Assembly: GCF_964340395.1 (NCBI RefSeq)
Contig: NC_135557.1
Location: forward strand, 22,608,725 to 22,672,724
DNA from: Glandiceps talaboti
Taxonomy: Eukaryota > Hemichordata > Enteropneusta > Spengelidae
DNA: 64,000 nucleotides
Reading direction: 5' to 3'
Shown: in pieces, positions 1-29,960 of the stretch
How the letters are laid out: every line of letters starts with the position of its first letter
Numbering within the stretch: the first letter of the stretch is position 1
Position numbers and translations under genes: made by a program
Notes under the pieces: generated by a model
Databases searched by the model: none
Seen by the model: only the letters and a program-made list of their open reading frames with translations
Told to the model about the DNA's origin: nothing

Positions 1-2078
1 GTACATTGTAAGTTTTTAACAAGTCGTGCAGCAGGACTGTTTGAGGAGAGATAAACACTGGTAGAGCTTCATGGTATTTAATTACACCATGTATGATCTG
101 AAGGAATGAAATGCTCCCCTATAATTCCGTTTTCATCTTATGTATTTCATTTCCTACAAACTTCCATCTTTGACATAATGTACGTACACTACAAGGGTAT
201 CTTGTCCAGGGATGTACACAGTCAAAAGTGGTGCTTCAAATGTCTCGTGCTACCCCTGATGATAGTCAGGTGGGGTACATGTGTGGTAAACGTTGAATAT
301 GGGTAAATAAGACTTATCATATAGGTACCCTTTAAATACATATCTACAAAACTGTCGATCGTGGATCAAAAGTTGACATAGCATTATTCTATTAGTAATT
401 GAAACAGTGTCCAAGAGACACCTAGGCAGTGACCATAAGTCAAAAACCTTGACAACACGAATGTCTACAAAGGGATGGAATTAAAAGCTTGAATCTTGCT
501 CATGTTTCCGGTTGTATAATTCCCCAAATTATACTTTAGTGGTTACCATGGTGAATTGGTTAATTGAATGATATCATCTCGTGTATCCCAGGCAAGGTAA
601 ACAAATTACAGGAAGCAGGTATTGGGTTAATGGCAGTGAGTCGTCCTGAGGTAAATGTAGAAAATGCGTAATACTACAATTTCCTTGTGAAATCGGTGAT
701 GAAATCACATTTGAAACTCATGCACGAAGTGCGATGATATTCTGGTCTACCATATCTACCATATCATACTTACTTACTTACTTACTTAATTAACATCATT
801 CATTATGCAAATGAGTCACCTCAAGTATATCTCTAAATCTATCTGCTTGACAGGACACGTGCGTTTTTTGTCATCAACGTATGTAATTATCAAAAAACAT
901 TGCTTATATGCATATTATCCATCAATTTTATTAGCCGAAGTAACAATGAAGCATGTGCTTTATTGCCATCAAAATCATAAACTTAATATTTTCATTCCTA
1001 TGATATTGCCTAATTGCCTTACATAATTGTTTATGCAAATTAATCATTGCAATTCAGAACTACATACACAAGCTTTATAGGACACATGCGTTTAGTCGTC
1101 ATCAATATATACTGTTCCAAACTATATGAACTGTGAATTGTTCAAGATATTGCCTAATTACCAAACACTTTATTTATGCAAATATTTCATTAATATTCTT
1201 AGGATATATAAGTATATCTAGTTCCTGACATTCAATAAAGAAGATGTGTATCAATTTTCATAGACGCAGCATTTTTAGACATTGTGTCCACAGACAGACA
1301 GCGTGAGCTATAACATTACAGAAGTTGAGACGTGATTCCTTCTTATCTTATTACCTTGATATATCATGTATTATGATATTAGTTTTACAGTGATAGTTTA
1401 AATCATGGAGTCAAACGATACAACCCTTCTTAATAAAAAGATAGAAAAAAATCAACGTGACAAGAATCGACAATGTGACTTGGAGCATTTAATATCGATA
1501 TGCTAATCATCGGATTATTTGCCACAGTAACAAACTAAAGGCCAACCTTTGTGTAAATGATTGCATATAGTCATTGTCTTTATTGAAATAAACACCCACT
1601 GTCAAGTCTTCGTGTAGTCCTAATTGAAATGGATCTATGTTTTAGTTAGGGTATTAATTGGGTATATGTCAACAACTATTATCTCAGTTATTGTACAGTT
1701 TAAGTGATGATAGGAATTTATGTTGTATGTCTTTAATGCAAAGTCACGCTGTGAAAAGAATTACACATTTTCTTTGTTAACTGTTCGCTACAAGATTCCC
1801 AGTGAAGTGATTGTAGCTAGCGGTATATCTCAGAGAGAGATTGCTGGCTTTGCGGCTTTGCAGCAGTAAATTGTGCCTGTAGGCACAACCAACTTCCTGT
1901 CGTGACTTCCTTATACAAAATAGTAATAACGATGTGATCGATGACTATCATATTAAATTTGACCACGTTTGGGTGAAAAAAAGAGTTAATGAGAGAATGG
2001 GACAAATATATGTGTAACTACATAGAACTATCGGTAGACATGATGAAAATACATGATAAAAGTAGCCACAGACTTTGG

Positions 2079-2224
<146 letters not shown>

Positions 2225-2552
2225 GTATTTCAATATTAAAGTTGATAAGACATGATCGGCAATACATTGGCAGTAAATGAAAATCTTTATATTGCACAAA
2301 GGAGTCATTTTAGGAGCATCTACCGTTCTCGTATGTAAAGCTGTCATCAAAGTTTGTGATTTATGAATGTTTGTCGATTGCTTATTTATTGTTGTACGTA
2401 TACCGGAACAACAACCACTAGACACTCTTAGCTAACTAACAATAAATTACTCCAAATTCGAGTTTAATATGTGATTGAATTTATTTATCCATGGAGACTC
2501 GTGACTGGTATACAAAGTTATAACGAATCTCTTTTAAGCATTTACCAGCACA

Positions 2553-2626
<74 letters not shown>
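2553..2626. repeat. (CTGT)n microsatellite
   Basis: Near-perfect CTGT tetranucleotide run ending 13 bp beyond the receptor stop codon, so it may be transcribed within the 3' UTR. Confidence 0.97.
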
Positions 2627-2633
<7 letters not shown>

Positions 2634-2638
2634 TCGTA

Positions 2639-18799
<16,161 letters not shown>

Positions 18800-19288
18800 G
18801 TTGACCGCTTATGGGGACACTTATTTGCGCTGATAGTACATTGTGTAAAGGGAAATGATTTCCGTTTTCACTGCATTGCAGTGCAGGTGTTTTGAATATC
18901 TAGTGGAATACATGACCCGTAATCCTGGTTAATGTCAAGTGATTCTCTCTGCACTTTGCATATTCAATCATGGTAATTAAATAACAACACAATTAAATAT
19001 ATCAAATAACAACACATCTCTATAATAATTTATAATCTCCATATTGAATATTAACTTAAAACGGTGATGCTTTCAATAATGCGATATTCAGACATTTGCC
19101 AATTTTCCCTACAAGTTTGACCATTATGTTTTTGCAAGACGACAACCCTGCCTTACACTTTGACAAAATGAGATATATTCTTTAAAAATATATAGTTTAT
19201 AAATTTTGCTCAGCTCTTCATACTTTCTTTTCGAATGTAGGAACGGGTTCAGGTTGGCTGGATATTTTCTAGAAGTAATTTAGTTATG

Positions 19289-19425
19289 TTTACCTGTACC
19301 TGTACCTGTACCTGCACTTGTGCCTGTACCTGTACCTGTATATGTATGTGTATGTGTATGTGTACCTTTAATTATATGTGTACCTGTACCTGTACCTGTA
19401 CCTGTACCTGTACCTGTACCTGTAC
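19289..19425. repeat. (TACCTG)n hexanucleotide repeat
   Basis: Interrupted array of ACCTGT/TACCTG units with TATGTG variants in the middle. Confidence 0.95.
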
Positions 19426-20147
19426 GTATGGTTGTATGAGTATTGTCAGAGTACAGGTAGAAACAACAATCAATAAATCGCGTGAATAAAAATATATATA
19501 AAGTTTTCCAAATTTAGAAGTATTTAATTGTAACGCTTAATAAAACAATACACATACACTTTGAATGATTCATCTACTGTATATAATTACCAGGGGCATT
19601 GGTAGTGACGTCTGCTAACATCACGTATGTTTCATTGTTTAACTAGAACTTATACCAAAGAATTTCAATTTAGCGAGGAGCAATAAAAGCTGCATGACTG
19701 TCCAGAAAGGATACATAATTTAATGTACATGAACAACAGCATATTTGTAATTGTCAGACCAGTCCTAGTAATAAGTAGCAGTACAATAAATGTAACGGAA
19801 GCACCTGCAATGTATTGCCATAAACATTATGGTCTCACCTAATTGGAGTAATGGAGCTATGGTAGGCTGGGTCACGCAAAGAGCGTCTAGCTAGTGAAAG
19901 TTAACAGAAGACGGGTTGGTATAGTTATATTATGTACATATGTATATAGATAATATATCAGCTGAAAATGTGTTAGTTGGTTTTTTTTTTTAAACATTAT
20001 AAAAAGCAGTACTCGCAAGATTCGGGAGTAATAGTGTGATTTGAGTTAGAGAATTGTGCCGTTTTGAATAATTATGTTGACGTATTGGATTCCTATGATA
20101 TGTAATAGGATACTACCACATGCATCATCACTACCATATATCATCAT

Positions 20148-20164
20148 TATCGTCGTCGTCGTCG

Positions 20165-20216
<52 letters not shown>

Positions 20217-20217
20217 T
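20148..20217. repeat. (CGT)n-(CAT)n trinucleotide repeat
   Basis: CGT repeats pass directly into about 17 CAT/ATC units, ending before a T-rich segment. Confidence 0.95.
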
Positions 20218-20865
20218 TTTTACATCTAAATTGAACACTATTTTCCATAATTTAATATTTAATCATTCGTAATATATAAAAACGTATATAAAACTGTGTG
20301 TAAGCTTTGCGTACATACGATAGTATTCTATAAGAAAAGACTGGGTGAATAGAAACCGTAGACTTTTATCTTTGTAAATACTCTATATCTAACTTTTTCT
20401 CTTTTTCTATCGCGAGGTGACACAGTGGGTCGTTCTCGTCATACAGGCTTCCATGGAACTTACCATTTCTTGCCATTACAAAAATAAGCAATCTGTTATG
20501 ATATAGTCTTTAAGCTAAATGTTTATCTATTAAAGAGGTCTCCACGTGTATCTAAAATTGAGGTAAAAGACAGTGTCTCCTGTCTTATGCAGTGTACACA
20601 ATGTATGAGTATGCTATTCATAACGTGTTCCAAGTAACTTATTAAGTCTTATATGGTGTTTTAAATAATCTCATCATAAACCATAATATCACACCCACTA
20701 AGCTTATATCTACTTTCTATAGTGTCTATTGGGATACCATAACATTTAAACTAATCAATATTAATCATCCGATAATTAGTATTGGAAAAATTATATTGGT
20801 CATCAATGTTATGAATACACTCTCAAGTAAGGCTTCAAAAATTGTCTTTATCTCATCTTCACGTG

Positions 20866-23800
20866 TTACATCAAACACGCAGAAACAGCTGTGTCTACTG
20901 CACTCTTGTTATCTCTATCTTTGTTCACACATGAAGAATAGTCTTCATTCAGAAACGATAATGTAATATGGATTTGGTTACTGATGAAGTTTGTCGAAGC
21001 TAATACTTTATGAAGTTTACACATGCCCGGATGTTGGTACATATGCCGTCCTTCAATGTCCAAGGCCTGGGGACTTCGTATGGATATGTCAGCCTGTCTG
21101 TAGAGGCCAGCAAGATTAATATTGAAATCACTTCCAGAGCCCATACCCTGAATATCTGTGTATAACTTCATCAATGCACCATGAGACACTATGCTTATGA
21201 TGTCTGATGAGTCCTGAGTCTGGAGTATTCTATCTGATGGGTTCTTACATTTGCAGTCAGGTCCAATACATTGGTATACTGTATTTACGTATGGGGAAAT
21301 CCTCGTCGATTCATTGAGTAGAAATTTGACCATGTTATCAACATTAACAAATGTGTTATCAGTTACTAACATGAGGTACTTAGGTGCTCCACATTGAACA
21401 GCCCATTCGAAAGCAAATTTACATTGAGCGGGTATACTTTTTGCAGAATTGTCATCATAGAAATCACCCTGCACTACATCCTGTTCAGCAAGTATTTCGT
21501 TTTGTATAAAACGTTTCAAGTTCTCATCTTTGACTTTGCCAATCACGAAAACGACCTCGACTTTTGTTCCATTTGTAATGCCATTCAAGTTAGCCCAAGA
21601 CAGTCTTGCCAACTTCCTGGTAAAATAGTTTGTTGGCGACGTCATTACAACAATTCTCATGAATACGTCAGAATGGACGCCATTAATACAACCATTAGTT
21701 GGACGTGTGAGGGTAGTATTTGTTAATTGAAAATCAGGATAAACTTGTGATTTCTCAGAATAATTGACGATACATTTACAGCTTTGAGGCCTTTCCTTGC
21801 AATCTTCAAGTTGCGTCCAAGTAGAAAACATTTTGATGGTATTGAAACCATGTGATGTTAAACATTGTCTCAAAGCACAGGGGTCTCTGTAGAACTGCTG
21901 TCTGTCAAAACGTTTATGGGGTGTTGGCGCTATGCCAAGTGTGGCTAAAATGTGGCCTACATAGACATCTTCCCATGGAAATGTATGGTGAGTTAGGGAG
22001 GCTGAGTATGCTTTCGTAACAACGTCCATTGTCATGACGTAAGCATGACCATCATTGTAAGGAGGATATGTTGAGTCTCGCCAGGCTTCTGTAGGGGTGT
22101 ACCATTTACTATGGGGTTGGCGGATCGGTTCTGTTGCCACTTTCGTGTCTCCGAGATAAAGTGAACTCCTTGGCGCCGTTTTCAAGAATTGAACCATATT
22201 GTCAATATTGAGAAATACGTCAGTGTCGATTTTGATGACGTAGTGAGCATTTGTGCAATATGTCGAAGCCCACTTCAGCAGCATTATCGTCTTGAATGTT
22301 AGATTTTTGTAACTCTCATAAATGTTTTCTTGTATGATATCTGAATGGATGGCACTTTCTGTTTTAAGAGACTCCTTGTATTTTGCTTCAAACCCAAGAA
22401 TGAAGACCCGTATAACCTTTATAGGACCACCATTTTGAAATTTGTTTGCCCAAGTAGAGCGAATAATTTCCCTTGCCTGCTTGTCAGCTGCCCTTGATAC
22501 AATACCCAACATAATGACTAATTCTTCATTACCATCTGTTTCTTCTTGACATTTGTTAGGATTATTGATCAAATATGTGGAATTGTGAGGGCTAATGACG
22601 TCGTTATTACCTCTCACACCAATGTGGTTTCTTAAAAGGTGCTCACCGTGTGCTCTACCACCTTTTTTGTTTGCACATAAAAATGGCGCCCACTCATTGA
22701 CAGAACGCCAGTATTTGTACATCATGTCATCTGTATGTAGCATATAACGTGATGTGATAGCATGTTGTAGGCCACAGATAGTTCTAACCTGTCCATAACT
22801 GTCAAACCCTGGATGATGTATCATTTGGATATCATGTTTCGTTAAAGTTTTGCTGATATATGCCTCTTCAGAGTTATTGTACAACGTGGTCGAATCATTC
22901 AATATGAACTGAGCAACCCCATTCGAAATGACATACGCATGCGCATCAAGATACTCAGAGAAGTCTTTCACTTCCTGTCTCGTGTCTATGACCCATTCAC
23001 TTCCTTTTCTTTTCAATGTTTGCTTGCCTGAGTCATGGACATAGCCCACTGCAAGATTTAATTTAGGCAGACTTTGCATCATGTTTATAAGATTCTTGGG
23101 AAATAGGAGGACATCATCTTCGACCTTCACTAAAAACTTAGCTGTGTGACAATAAAGCTGAGCCCATTTCATCGCTGCTAGGGTTTTAGACAAAATATTT
23201 GGTTCTTCAGAATCCTTGAATTCCACAACAATGATATCAGAAAATCGTTTATTCTCTATTTTAGTCTCTAACATTGCTATCTTGTTATCAACTTGTTCTA
23301 CTACAAACAGTGGAATTGCTCGATACCTTTTCATCTGTTCATTATTGGCCCATGTTTCTCGGATGGCATACCTTTGTGCTACGTTTTCAGCATTGCTGAT
23401 CACCATTATAATGAAATAGATTTCACCGCTGAGGGCGGCTTGGGCACAACGGAAACTCGGGTTTTGAGTATAGGCGAAATGTTTCTGCTGAACCCCGTAC
23501 TCCATTTCTTCATTTACGCCATCACAGATGTGATCATAATTTTTAATGGAATTCCAAAGGTTTTGCATAAATGATAGTGTCAGTGGACTTATAGAAAATT
23601 TTTCTTTCATTTTACAAAAAGACTGCTTCCTGTCAAATTTATCGATTAACTCAGTATCTTCAAAGTCGGGATTGATTTGCCCCAGCAGAATGCCGACATA
23701 AATATCTTCGAACGGAAAAAGGTGATTTTGTAGAGCCCTGTCGTACAACTGTTCGATGACATCTGATGTGAAAAGGTATGTGGGGTATTTCAAGTATGGA

Positions 23801-24933
23801 GGATATCTACTCTCTGGCCATACATTCTCTGACACAAATGAAAATTTAGACTGTCTCCGCTCCACCTGCACACTAACATGAATATTGCCAAGGGCAAGAG
23901 ATTTATTTTTCATGTTACCAAGCCTCTTTGATATTATGGACGGTTGCAGGAAAGAGGCGTCACTTGTTTTCAAAACAGCTTTCGCGTTTAAACAGTATTC
24001 AGCTGCCCATTTCATAATTGTTATTATTTTAAAGACGCGGTTTTTAGGATTATCTTCAAAGTTGGCTTGGATGATATCTCTATGGTTACTGTTCTCTTTG
24101 ATAAGATTCTCATTAGTGCCGTTGTTTATTGATCTTCCAACAACAAAGACTAAAACAGTATCGTCTCGTTCCTGTAAATGTTTACCCCACGTATTTCTTA
24201 TAGTGTCTCTGTGTTTGATATTTGCCGGCCATGACGTTACAACTACTGCTAGAGTAATGTTGTCTCTGTCCATACATATACGAGGTTGGTTGATGATCAG
24301 TTTTGTGTTGTCTGATATTGCCTGTTGAACAGTCTGAATAGGTACTTTACCAGTACCACGATTTGACAGCGTGAGTAATACATCGACATCTGAAGACCCC
24401 ATATATTCATAGGTCATTGTCTCGTCACCACTCTTAGAGTTAGTCATCTCTCTCTCCTTGTCAGGTTCATCACCACTCTTAGAGTTCGACAACTCCATTT
24501 CCTTGTCAGGTTCATCGCCTTTGACGTCTTCATCATTTTCAACATCATCATCGTCAGTGTCACCATAATTTCCATCAACAACATTGCGACGGATATCCCT
24601 CCCCATTTTTCTATCCCTGACATTATCTCCTGCTGTTTCTAGTAATCCAACCGCGACAACGCCCTCAATCCTCTCGCCTGAGAAAAGCTGGTATTCATCA
24701 ACTTTACCGTTCTCATTCTTATTTTTCACTTTGTTATGAAATCTGCCGATGATTTCCTCTCTCAAAATAACTTTAGCATTTGAAAAAACTCTTCCTCCAA
24801 ATTTGAAGCCATCGTTTAAGTTAGAATTGGACTGATGAACGTAATAAAACAACAGTAAGAAATTGAGGACGAGTAAAACGTAGACTATTTTCAGGGCAAC
24901 CTTTGTTCTCCTCCAGTGAAATGTAAAGACCAT
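20866..24933 (-). CDS. Four-domain beta-1,3-glycosyltransferase (GT31 / galactosyltransferase family), 1355 aa
   Basis: Single-exon coding region for a type II Golgi-type membrane protein: the short cytoplasmic N-terminus MVFTFHWRRTK precedes one membrane anchor (about 13-33), then an acidic linker (about 105-185). Four GT31 (B3GALT-like) domains start near residues 225, 505, 805 and 1091. Each shows RxxIRxTW-type (RDTIRNTW, RYAIRETW, REIIRSTW), DII(Q/V) and MKWA-type motifs. The metal-binding acidic motif is SDA in domain 1, EDD in domain 2, DTD (KIDTDVFLN) in domain 3 and DNT in domain 4. Only domain 3 also keeps the LGD...KWY, YPPY and WEDVYVG set. Expected reaction: transfer of Gal or GlcNAc from a UDP-sugar in beta-1,3 linkage, probably by domain 3. 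A polypyrimidine tract and AG at 24958-24957 lie 23 bp before the ATG, suggesting a 5' UTR intron. Confidence 0.93.
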   Translation of the reverse strand: MVFTFHWRRTKVALKIVYVLLVLNFLLLFYYVHQSNSNLNDGFKFGGRVFSNAKVILREEIIGRFHNKVKNKNENGKVDEYQLFSGERIEGVVAVGLLETAGDNVRDRKMGRDIRRNVVDGNYGDTDDDDVENDEDVKGDEPDKEMELSNSKSGDEPDKEREMTNSKSGDETMTYEYMGSSDVDVLLTLSNRGTGKVPIQTVQQAISDNTKLIINQPRICMDRDNITLAVVVTSWPANIKHRDTIRNTWGKHLQERDDTVLVFVVGRSINNGTNENLIKENSNHRDIIQANFEDNPKNRVFKIITIMKWAAEYCLNAKAVLKTSDASFLQPSIISKRLGNMKNKSLALGNIHVSVQVERRQSKFSFVSENVWPESRYPPYLKYPTYLFTSDVIEQLYDRALQNHLFPFEDIYVGILLGQINPDFEDTELIDKFDRKQSFCKMKEKFSISPLTLSFMQNLWNSIKNYDHICDGVNEEMEYGVQQKHFAYTQNPSFRCAQAALSGEIYFIIMVISNAENVAQRYAIRETWANNEQMKRYRAIPLFVVEQVDNKIAMLETKIENKRFSDIIVVEFKDSEEPNILSKTLAAMKWAQLYCHTAKFLVKVEDDVLLFPKNLINMMQSLPKLNLAVGYVHDSGKQTLKRKGSEWVIDTRQEVKDFSEYLDAHAYVISNGVAQFILNDSTTLYNNSEEAYISKTLTKHDIQMIHHPGFDSYGQVRTICGLQHAITSRYMLHTDDMMYKYWRSVNEWAPFLCANKKGGRAHGEHLLRNHIGVRGNNDVISPHNSTYLINNPNKCQEETDGNEELVIMLGIVSRAADKQAREIIRSTWANKFQNGGPIKVIRVFILGFEAKYKESLKTESAIHSDIIQENIYESYKNLTFKTIMLLKWASTYCTNAHYVIKIDTDVFLNIDNMVQFLKTAPRSSLYLGDTKVATEPIRQPHSKWYTPTEAWRDSTYPPYNDGHAYVMTMDVVTKAYSASLTHHTFPWEDVYVGHILATLGIAPTPHKRFDRQQFYRDPCALRQCLTSHGFNTIKMFSTWTQLEDCKERPQSCKCIVNYSEKSQVYPDFQLTNTTLTRPTNGCINGVHSDVFMRIVVMTSPTNYFTRKLARLSWANLNGITNGTKVEVVFVIGKVKDENLKRFIQNEILAEQDVVQGDFYDDNSAKSIPAQCKFAFEWAVQCGAPKYLMLVTDNTFVNVDNMVKFLLNESTRISPYVNTVYQCIGPDCKCKNPSDRILQTQDSSDIISIVSHGALMKLYTDIQGMGSGSDFNINLAGLYRQADISIRSPQALDIEGRHMYQHPGMCKLHKVLASTNFISNQIHITLSFLNEDYSSCVNKDRDNKSAVDTAVSACLM

Positions 24934-25049
24934 TTTCAGTGTAGAACTTATAAAACCTAAAAAAGAAAAAGGGAAAGAAATTATATTCCATGATGGTAAT
25001 CACGGCCTATTAAAGTACCGGCCTTTTTATGGATCCTGGGCTTGAATGT

Positions 25050-25055
<6 letters not shown>

Positions 25056-25129
<74 letters not shown>

Positions 25130-25268
25130 CTCGGTGAGTATCAATCTGCTAAGACAGTGCTCTATACCGCAGTGGCAGAGCGTAATAGTTTTGGTAGTAC
25201 TGGAACTCTTTCTTGGGTGAAAGAAAGAGTTCTTTCTTGGGTGAAAGAAAGAGTTCCAGTACTACCAA

Positions 25269-25328
<60 letters not shown>

Positions 25329-25511
25329 CTCGGTGAGTATCAATCTGCTAAGACAGTGCTCTATACCGCAGTGGCAGAGCGTAATAGTTTTGGTAGTACT
25401 GGAACTCTTTCTTGGTTGTAACTCGGAGTTTCACGCATAGAGAGTTGTCTGACGATCGCACTATGCGTGAAACTCCGAGTTACAACCAAGAAAGAGTTTC
25501 AGTACTACCAA

Positions 25512-25567
<56 letters not shown>
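25056..25567. repeat. Palindromic elements set in three (TA)n arrays
   Basis: TA runs at about 25056-25128, 25273-25327 and 25514-25566 separate two related blocks. Each block begins with the same sequence of about 57 bp (ACTCGGTGAGTATCAATCTG onward) and then carries an inverted repeat whose ends read GTTTTGGTAGTACTGGAACT and its complement. In the second block (about 25386-25515) the arms are about 55 bp with one mismatch and a loop of about 20 bp. In the first block (about 25187-25273) the inner part is replaced by two direct copies of TCTTTCTTGGGTGAAAGAAA. This looks like a TA-targeting foldback element copied together with its flank. Confidence 0.8.
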
Positions 25568-25568
<1 letters not shown>

Positions 25569-26075
25569 TCATTAGTCATTTAGATTGGTGATTAATCAGC
25601 TAATTGTCATCAACATATAATGTGCAACATGTTATGTCTATGCATATCTTTTCAGGAGGTTACAGCCATCATTCAATTTTACTTGGTCCACTTAACTAGG
25701 AATTGTTTACAACGCTTTTTTTATAAGAAAGATTGGAATTGTCTAAAGGACTAGCGTTGAGATAAAACGCTGAATGTTTGTTGATTTTATTTAAAAAAAC
25801 CCAAAGTACTATTCATACATGTATACTTAAAATACATACAACATGTAAGTGTATGTGTCAGAATTACCCAATTTATGAACAATCTGTCACATATTTTGAA
25901 GTGCATAGTTCGTAGTGTATTTACATGGCGTGTATTTATAGTTTGTGTTGACAACAACATACACACATGTACTGTTTAACTATTTCATACTCAAATTTCA
26001 GCCAAAAAGAATGGGTAAACATTCATATTAAGCTTATACCGGTCATTGACACATTGTGTGAATATTGTGGGGAGG

Positions 26076-26396
<321 letters not shown>

Positions 26397-26399
26397 CGC

Positions 26400-29340
26400 A
26401 GAGGGATATTTGAATTCATACTAAGGTATAATAATAAATAACGATTAGTATATATGTAACAAATTAATCAAAGTGCAAAGGGTAATTTCACCACATGGTA
26501 AGATCATAATTGAATCCAATCTAATCTTTTTCAATTCAATATATATACCATTGTGTCATTTTGTATGACCAACTTTAAGAGTCACGCATGCTCACATATA
26601 TCTCACCGATGTCTACATATTTTTACTATGGCATTAACACCCTGGTAATAGCACGTACATGACATGTATTCGTTTGTCTAGGTTTGACCACGTCAAAAAA
26701 AATCAGTGTAAAAATGACCTGTTGTGGATACAATGGCACTGAATAGGTAACTGAATAGGTAAAGACAACAACATAAACCACGGACAACGGCAATTGTAGG
26801 AACTCTTGGTAAGAGGGAAACATGGGAAATGATTCAATCGAAGTATAACATTAAATTCACAGTCCTATGTAGGGGTGACTGACGTTGACGATAACATGGT
26901 TAACGATCCTTGTAACAACAATTTATGAAGCAAACATTTCATAAATTTAAAAGTTGTCAACACTTTGTCTAGCGAGTATACCAGGTCCTTCTCGGTAAGG
27001 AGTTTACTAGAAGTTTGTGCGAACGATATGTAATTGTCAGATTGTTTGAGAAGTTTTACCCATACATCTACCTATACTTTTATGATGTAGATAAATAAAA
27101 TTTACCTTTTAATTGGATATCCGGGTTAATACATTAAAGACCTGTCTTAAGTCAGGACAAAGGGCAATAGTAGCAAATCAAAACTCGCCGTTGTACATCG
27201 ATTCCCTGGGTCAACAGGTGTTGAAAGTTTGTATGTATAATATACATGTCCTATTAATGGTCTCGTCACGCTTTACGCCATTATAATCGCAGATCATTGC
27301 TACGAATATACCCTGAAATATATGTTATATCCTCGTAAGTCGCAAGATACCGAATGTGTATTTGGACCCACGCAAAGTATTAGCTTGTAGCAATTGTACT
27401 GCGCATGGTCAGCGAGATATATACTTTGACGTATTACGTTTTAGCTGTTTACTAATGCATATGATGGGTCGGCGATTCGAGGATAAAATCAGATACTAAT
27501 AATTTTACGGTATCTTTATGTTATCCTTTTTCTATTGTTCAAGTTCAGACTACTATAATGTACGGACCTCCACCGTGACATGTGGAATTACATAACAAAC
27601 AAACACACAAGAAGAACCTACATCTATAGGTCTACATGTATCGCCATATTTTCAGATTTTAAAAATATAAAAAACTATTTATAAGAGTTACCAAATATCA
27701 CAACTGCGAACGGGTTATAGTTACAGGGGAGGGGTTATTCTTTTCCAAAATATTCTTTTTGCACATCTAACTATATGCTTAGTGAATGGCAATCCTTAAC
27801 GGTGTGGTTTGTTTCGACATTTAGCTGTACAGTCAATGAACTATCAAAGTCCGTATATTTTTTTCAGTCTCCTTAAAATAATATTCTAACTCAATTTATA
27901 ATATCTATAATCAGTTACGTTTTCATTTTCTTTCACTGTCCCATTTGATCGCACGTGATCTCTATTCTCTCAGTGACGTCACTATCGAATTTAAGTTTAT
28001 TGAAGTACACATATTATAAAAGAAACGTTCACTTCCGGTCACAGTGATATTCAAAACTACCGGTCAGGTGTTTTAAATATAATAGCTTCATCAGTAATTA
28101 TAAGGTGGTACCAGCAGACATCAACCCCCACACGAGTCGTTCTGTTGTACGTGTCTATAAAAAGTATCAAAACATGCATATGATTCATTGTACGAGTAAC
28201 TGTCCACGTTATATATTTTGTCGATGGGGTGTATATAATCTTTTCATGGAAAACTTCTACTAAGAATGGGTCAAATAAAATCGTTATAGAATGTTTTACT
28301 TGACTGAGGCTGTCAGCAAGCAATATTCGTTTTTGTAATTCGCAAATTTGCCCTAATTGGGAAACGGTAAGATCACGATCAAGTCTATTCGCCTAAAGCA
28401 GTGGTACGGTACATTATACTTGTGGGTGTCTATTTATATCCAGTATTACCCAAATCCGTAGAATGTATCCATACCGCAAATACTTACACAAGTATACCAC
28501 GAATCGATGATCTAATTCAGGTATTAAAAATATTGAATACGTGAATGTATGACATAGTGCTACTGATAGTTCAAAGTTCTATATCTAGGGGACTACTATG
28601 ACATGGTATAGTATGTGTATGACAGAATACCACACGAACCTTTCCTTTGTAAATAAACCAAACATGCATTATCATGTTCATGTCATTCTAAACCTCTCCA
28701 AATCCTAGATACAGCATCCCTGATATACCACTATTAAGATGTCATTCCTATGTAACCATACAAACCGAGAATGTCAAATAAATCTGACCTATTCCACTTC
28801 AAAGATTGCTACTACTAGCTTGGACAATTTCCATTATTCAATGTCGAGAAAAAACGTCATCACTTAAGAAAAGGAACTTATCAGACTGAGAAAAAACATT
28901 TCACTTCATTTGTTTGAAATATGTATAATGGGCCGTTGGTCACTAATGAGAATTAAACCTCTATGTTCGCATACTTTTGCATAACCACTAGCATTAAGGA
29001 ATTTCTGTACCATACTATTGTGGTACTTAATGATAATAAATAAATGTTGGTTTTTACTACAAGATATAGCGCTTTGTGTGTTAAAAGCTTTACAATTATT
29101 ACCCCTGGCACGGATCTTTTAGCGCCACAACGTCCCTTTACTTCCTCAACTCCCTTTTAAAATACAAACGAGAAAACTTTCTTCGTAACATTCGTAGCTT
29201 CCTTTCACCAGTACGTTTTGTAACTTTCTGGAAAATAACACACGATTGGCTTTATCGTTAATAGAAAAAGAAGAAAATAGCTTTGTACAGTTTGAAATAT
29301 CCGGCAAAAAATATGGTGTATCGCAGAGTTATTAAAATTT
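26400..29340. other. Gene-free interval
   Basis: I find no ORF with recognisable protein character and no phased exon series on either strand. The composition is AT-rich unique sequence. Confidence 0.45.
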
Positions 29341-29351
29341 CAATGCAAAAG

Positions 29352-29960
<609 letters not shown>

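Larger units (their letters stand above)
18800..20865. other. Gene-free interval between the receptor and the first GT31 gene
   Basis: No exon recognised. The receptor start is at its left edge, so its promoter should lie just right of 18800; I could not identify core elements. It contains the hexamer and trinucleotide repeats listed separately. Confidence 0.5.
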
